Assembly: GCA_003342895.1 (NCBI GenBank)
Contig: PTFA01000005.1
Span: 4,135,612-4,199,611 of the forward strand
Direction: 5' to 3'
DNA: 64,000 bases
DNA from: Casuarius casuarius
Taxonomy: Eukaryota; Chordata; Aves; Casuariiformes; Casuariidae
Each line of letters starts with the position of its first letter. Position 1 is the stretch's first letter. The notes under the pieces were generated by a model that saw only the letters and a program-made list of their open reading frames with translations, was not told where the DNA came from and did no database searches. This document shows positions 63,450 through 64,000 of the stretch, in pieces. The position numbers and the translations under genes were made by a program.

Positions 63450-64000
63450 TCATAGGATCATTAGATAACTTCCGTTGGAAAGCGCTCACGATGTCTCTGG
63501 TCCAACCTCCTGCTCAAAGCTGAGTCAGCTTTGAGCTCAGACCATGGTGCTCGAGGTTTTACCCAGTCATGGCTCGAAAACCTCCAAGAATGGAGACGGC
63601 ACAACCTCTTTGGACAACCTGCGACATTGCCTGAAGGTCCAGTGAAAGTCTTTCTTAAATCCAGTCCGAGCCTCTCTTGTTTCAACTTGTGCCNGTTGTC
63701 TCTTGCCCTCCCACTGCGCACGGTTGTGTGGGGCCAGCTACATCCTCACAGTGACCCCTTGTAGGTGCTATAGGGGCTCCCACAGCTGTCTCTTCCCCAG
63801 CCGAGCAAGCCCTGCTCCCATGGCCTCTCCTCGCGGTAGAGGGAGCTGCTACAGCCCCCACCACGTCCGCGGCCCTCTGCTGGGCTTGCTCCAGTTTGTC
63901 CAGGTCTTTCCTGTATTGGGGGGCCAAAACTAGATGCCTTATCCTAGATATGGTCTAGTGGGTGCTGAGTGCAGGTGGAGGATCACTTCCCTGGCTCTCC
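63450..64000 (-). mobile_element. CR1 LINE 3' portion, runs off the right edge (minus strand)
   Basis: On the minus strand this reads the C-terminal end of CR1 ORF2 and the 3' untranslated region. A DLDKLEQAQQRA patch (near 63880-63910) matches the region of CR1 where a tyrosine/lysine-rich DxxKLExVQRRA motif precedes the 3' end. The text then continues to GAGGTTGGACCAGAGACATC near 63500. Frameshifts and an N (about 63694) interrupt it, and it is cut by the window edge, so full length is unknown. It is the longest of the younger CR1 copies here. Confidence 0.85.

Noticed and set aside
63461..63933. Several overlapping frames on both strands at the right edge
   Set aside because: They lie within a CR1 LINE copy read on the minus strand and are not host genes.
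1..64000. CRISPR arrays, bacterial operons, tRNA or rRNA genes
   Set aside because: No regularly spaced repeats, no tRNA T-loop/B-box signature and no dense coding were seen; the window is clearly vertebrate.

Overview
The window looks like non-coding DNA from a bird or a close sauropsid relative. It is AT-rich and carries 3' ends of CR1 LINEs of the kind common in bird genomes, one solo-LTR-like block, and older relics shared across amniotes (MIR-type SINEs and a strongly decayed CR1/L3-type LINE). Isolated single N bases, roughly one per 3 kb, mark ambiguous base calls. No tRNA, rRNA, CRISPR array or intact host protein gene could be recognised. The longest open frame (164 codons near 32.1-32.6 kb) runs partly antisense to the old LINE and is judged a chance frame. 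The segment is most likely intergenic or lies inside a very large intron.

Layout. 1-2.46 kb: unique AT-rich sequence, then a (GTTT)n microsatellite. 2.72-3.52 kb: LTR-like block of an endogenous retrovirus, read on the minus strand. 3.5-32.4 kb: mostly unique sequence with two pyrimidine-rich tracts (4.96-5.24 and 16.43-17.06 kb), a few microsatellites and three candidate exons (41 nt at 13.55 kb, 30 nt at 19.63 kb, 162 nt on the minus strand at 29.6 kb). 32.4-33.45 kb: old CR1/L3-type LINE reverse-transcriptase relic, minus strand. 35.1-35.95 kb: a decayed pol relic on the plus strand whose motifs fit the reverse transcriptase and start of RNase H of a Ty3/gypsy (Metaviridae-type) LTR retrotransposon. 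This is the most unusual object in the window, since this class is very scarce in birds. A 130-codon minus-strand frame with a signal-peptide-like start lies just beyond it. 41.5 kb: decayed palindromic MITE-like element. 42.5 and 49.0 kb: MIR SINE pieces. 45.5 kb: CR1 3' end, plus strand. 58.0-58.2 kb and 63.45 kb to the right edge: CR1 3' ends, minus strand.

Nothing suggests genes acting together as a pathway. What can be read is a record of mobile elements of several ages, plus some AT-rich blocks with clustered homeodomain-, forkhead- and MEF2-like motifs that could be conserved regulatory elements. All family names come from recognising motifs by eye; no database search was run.
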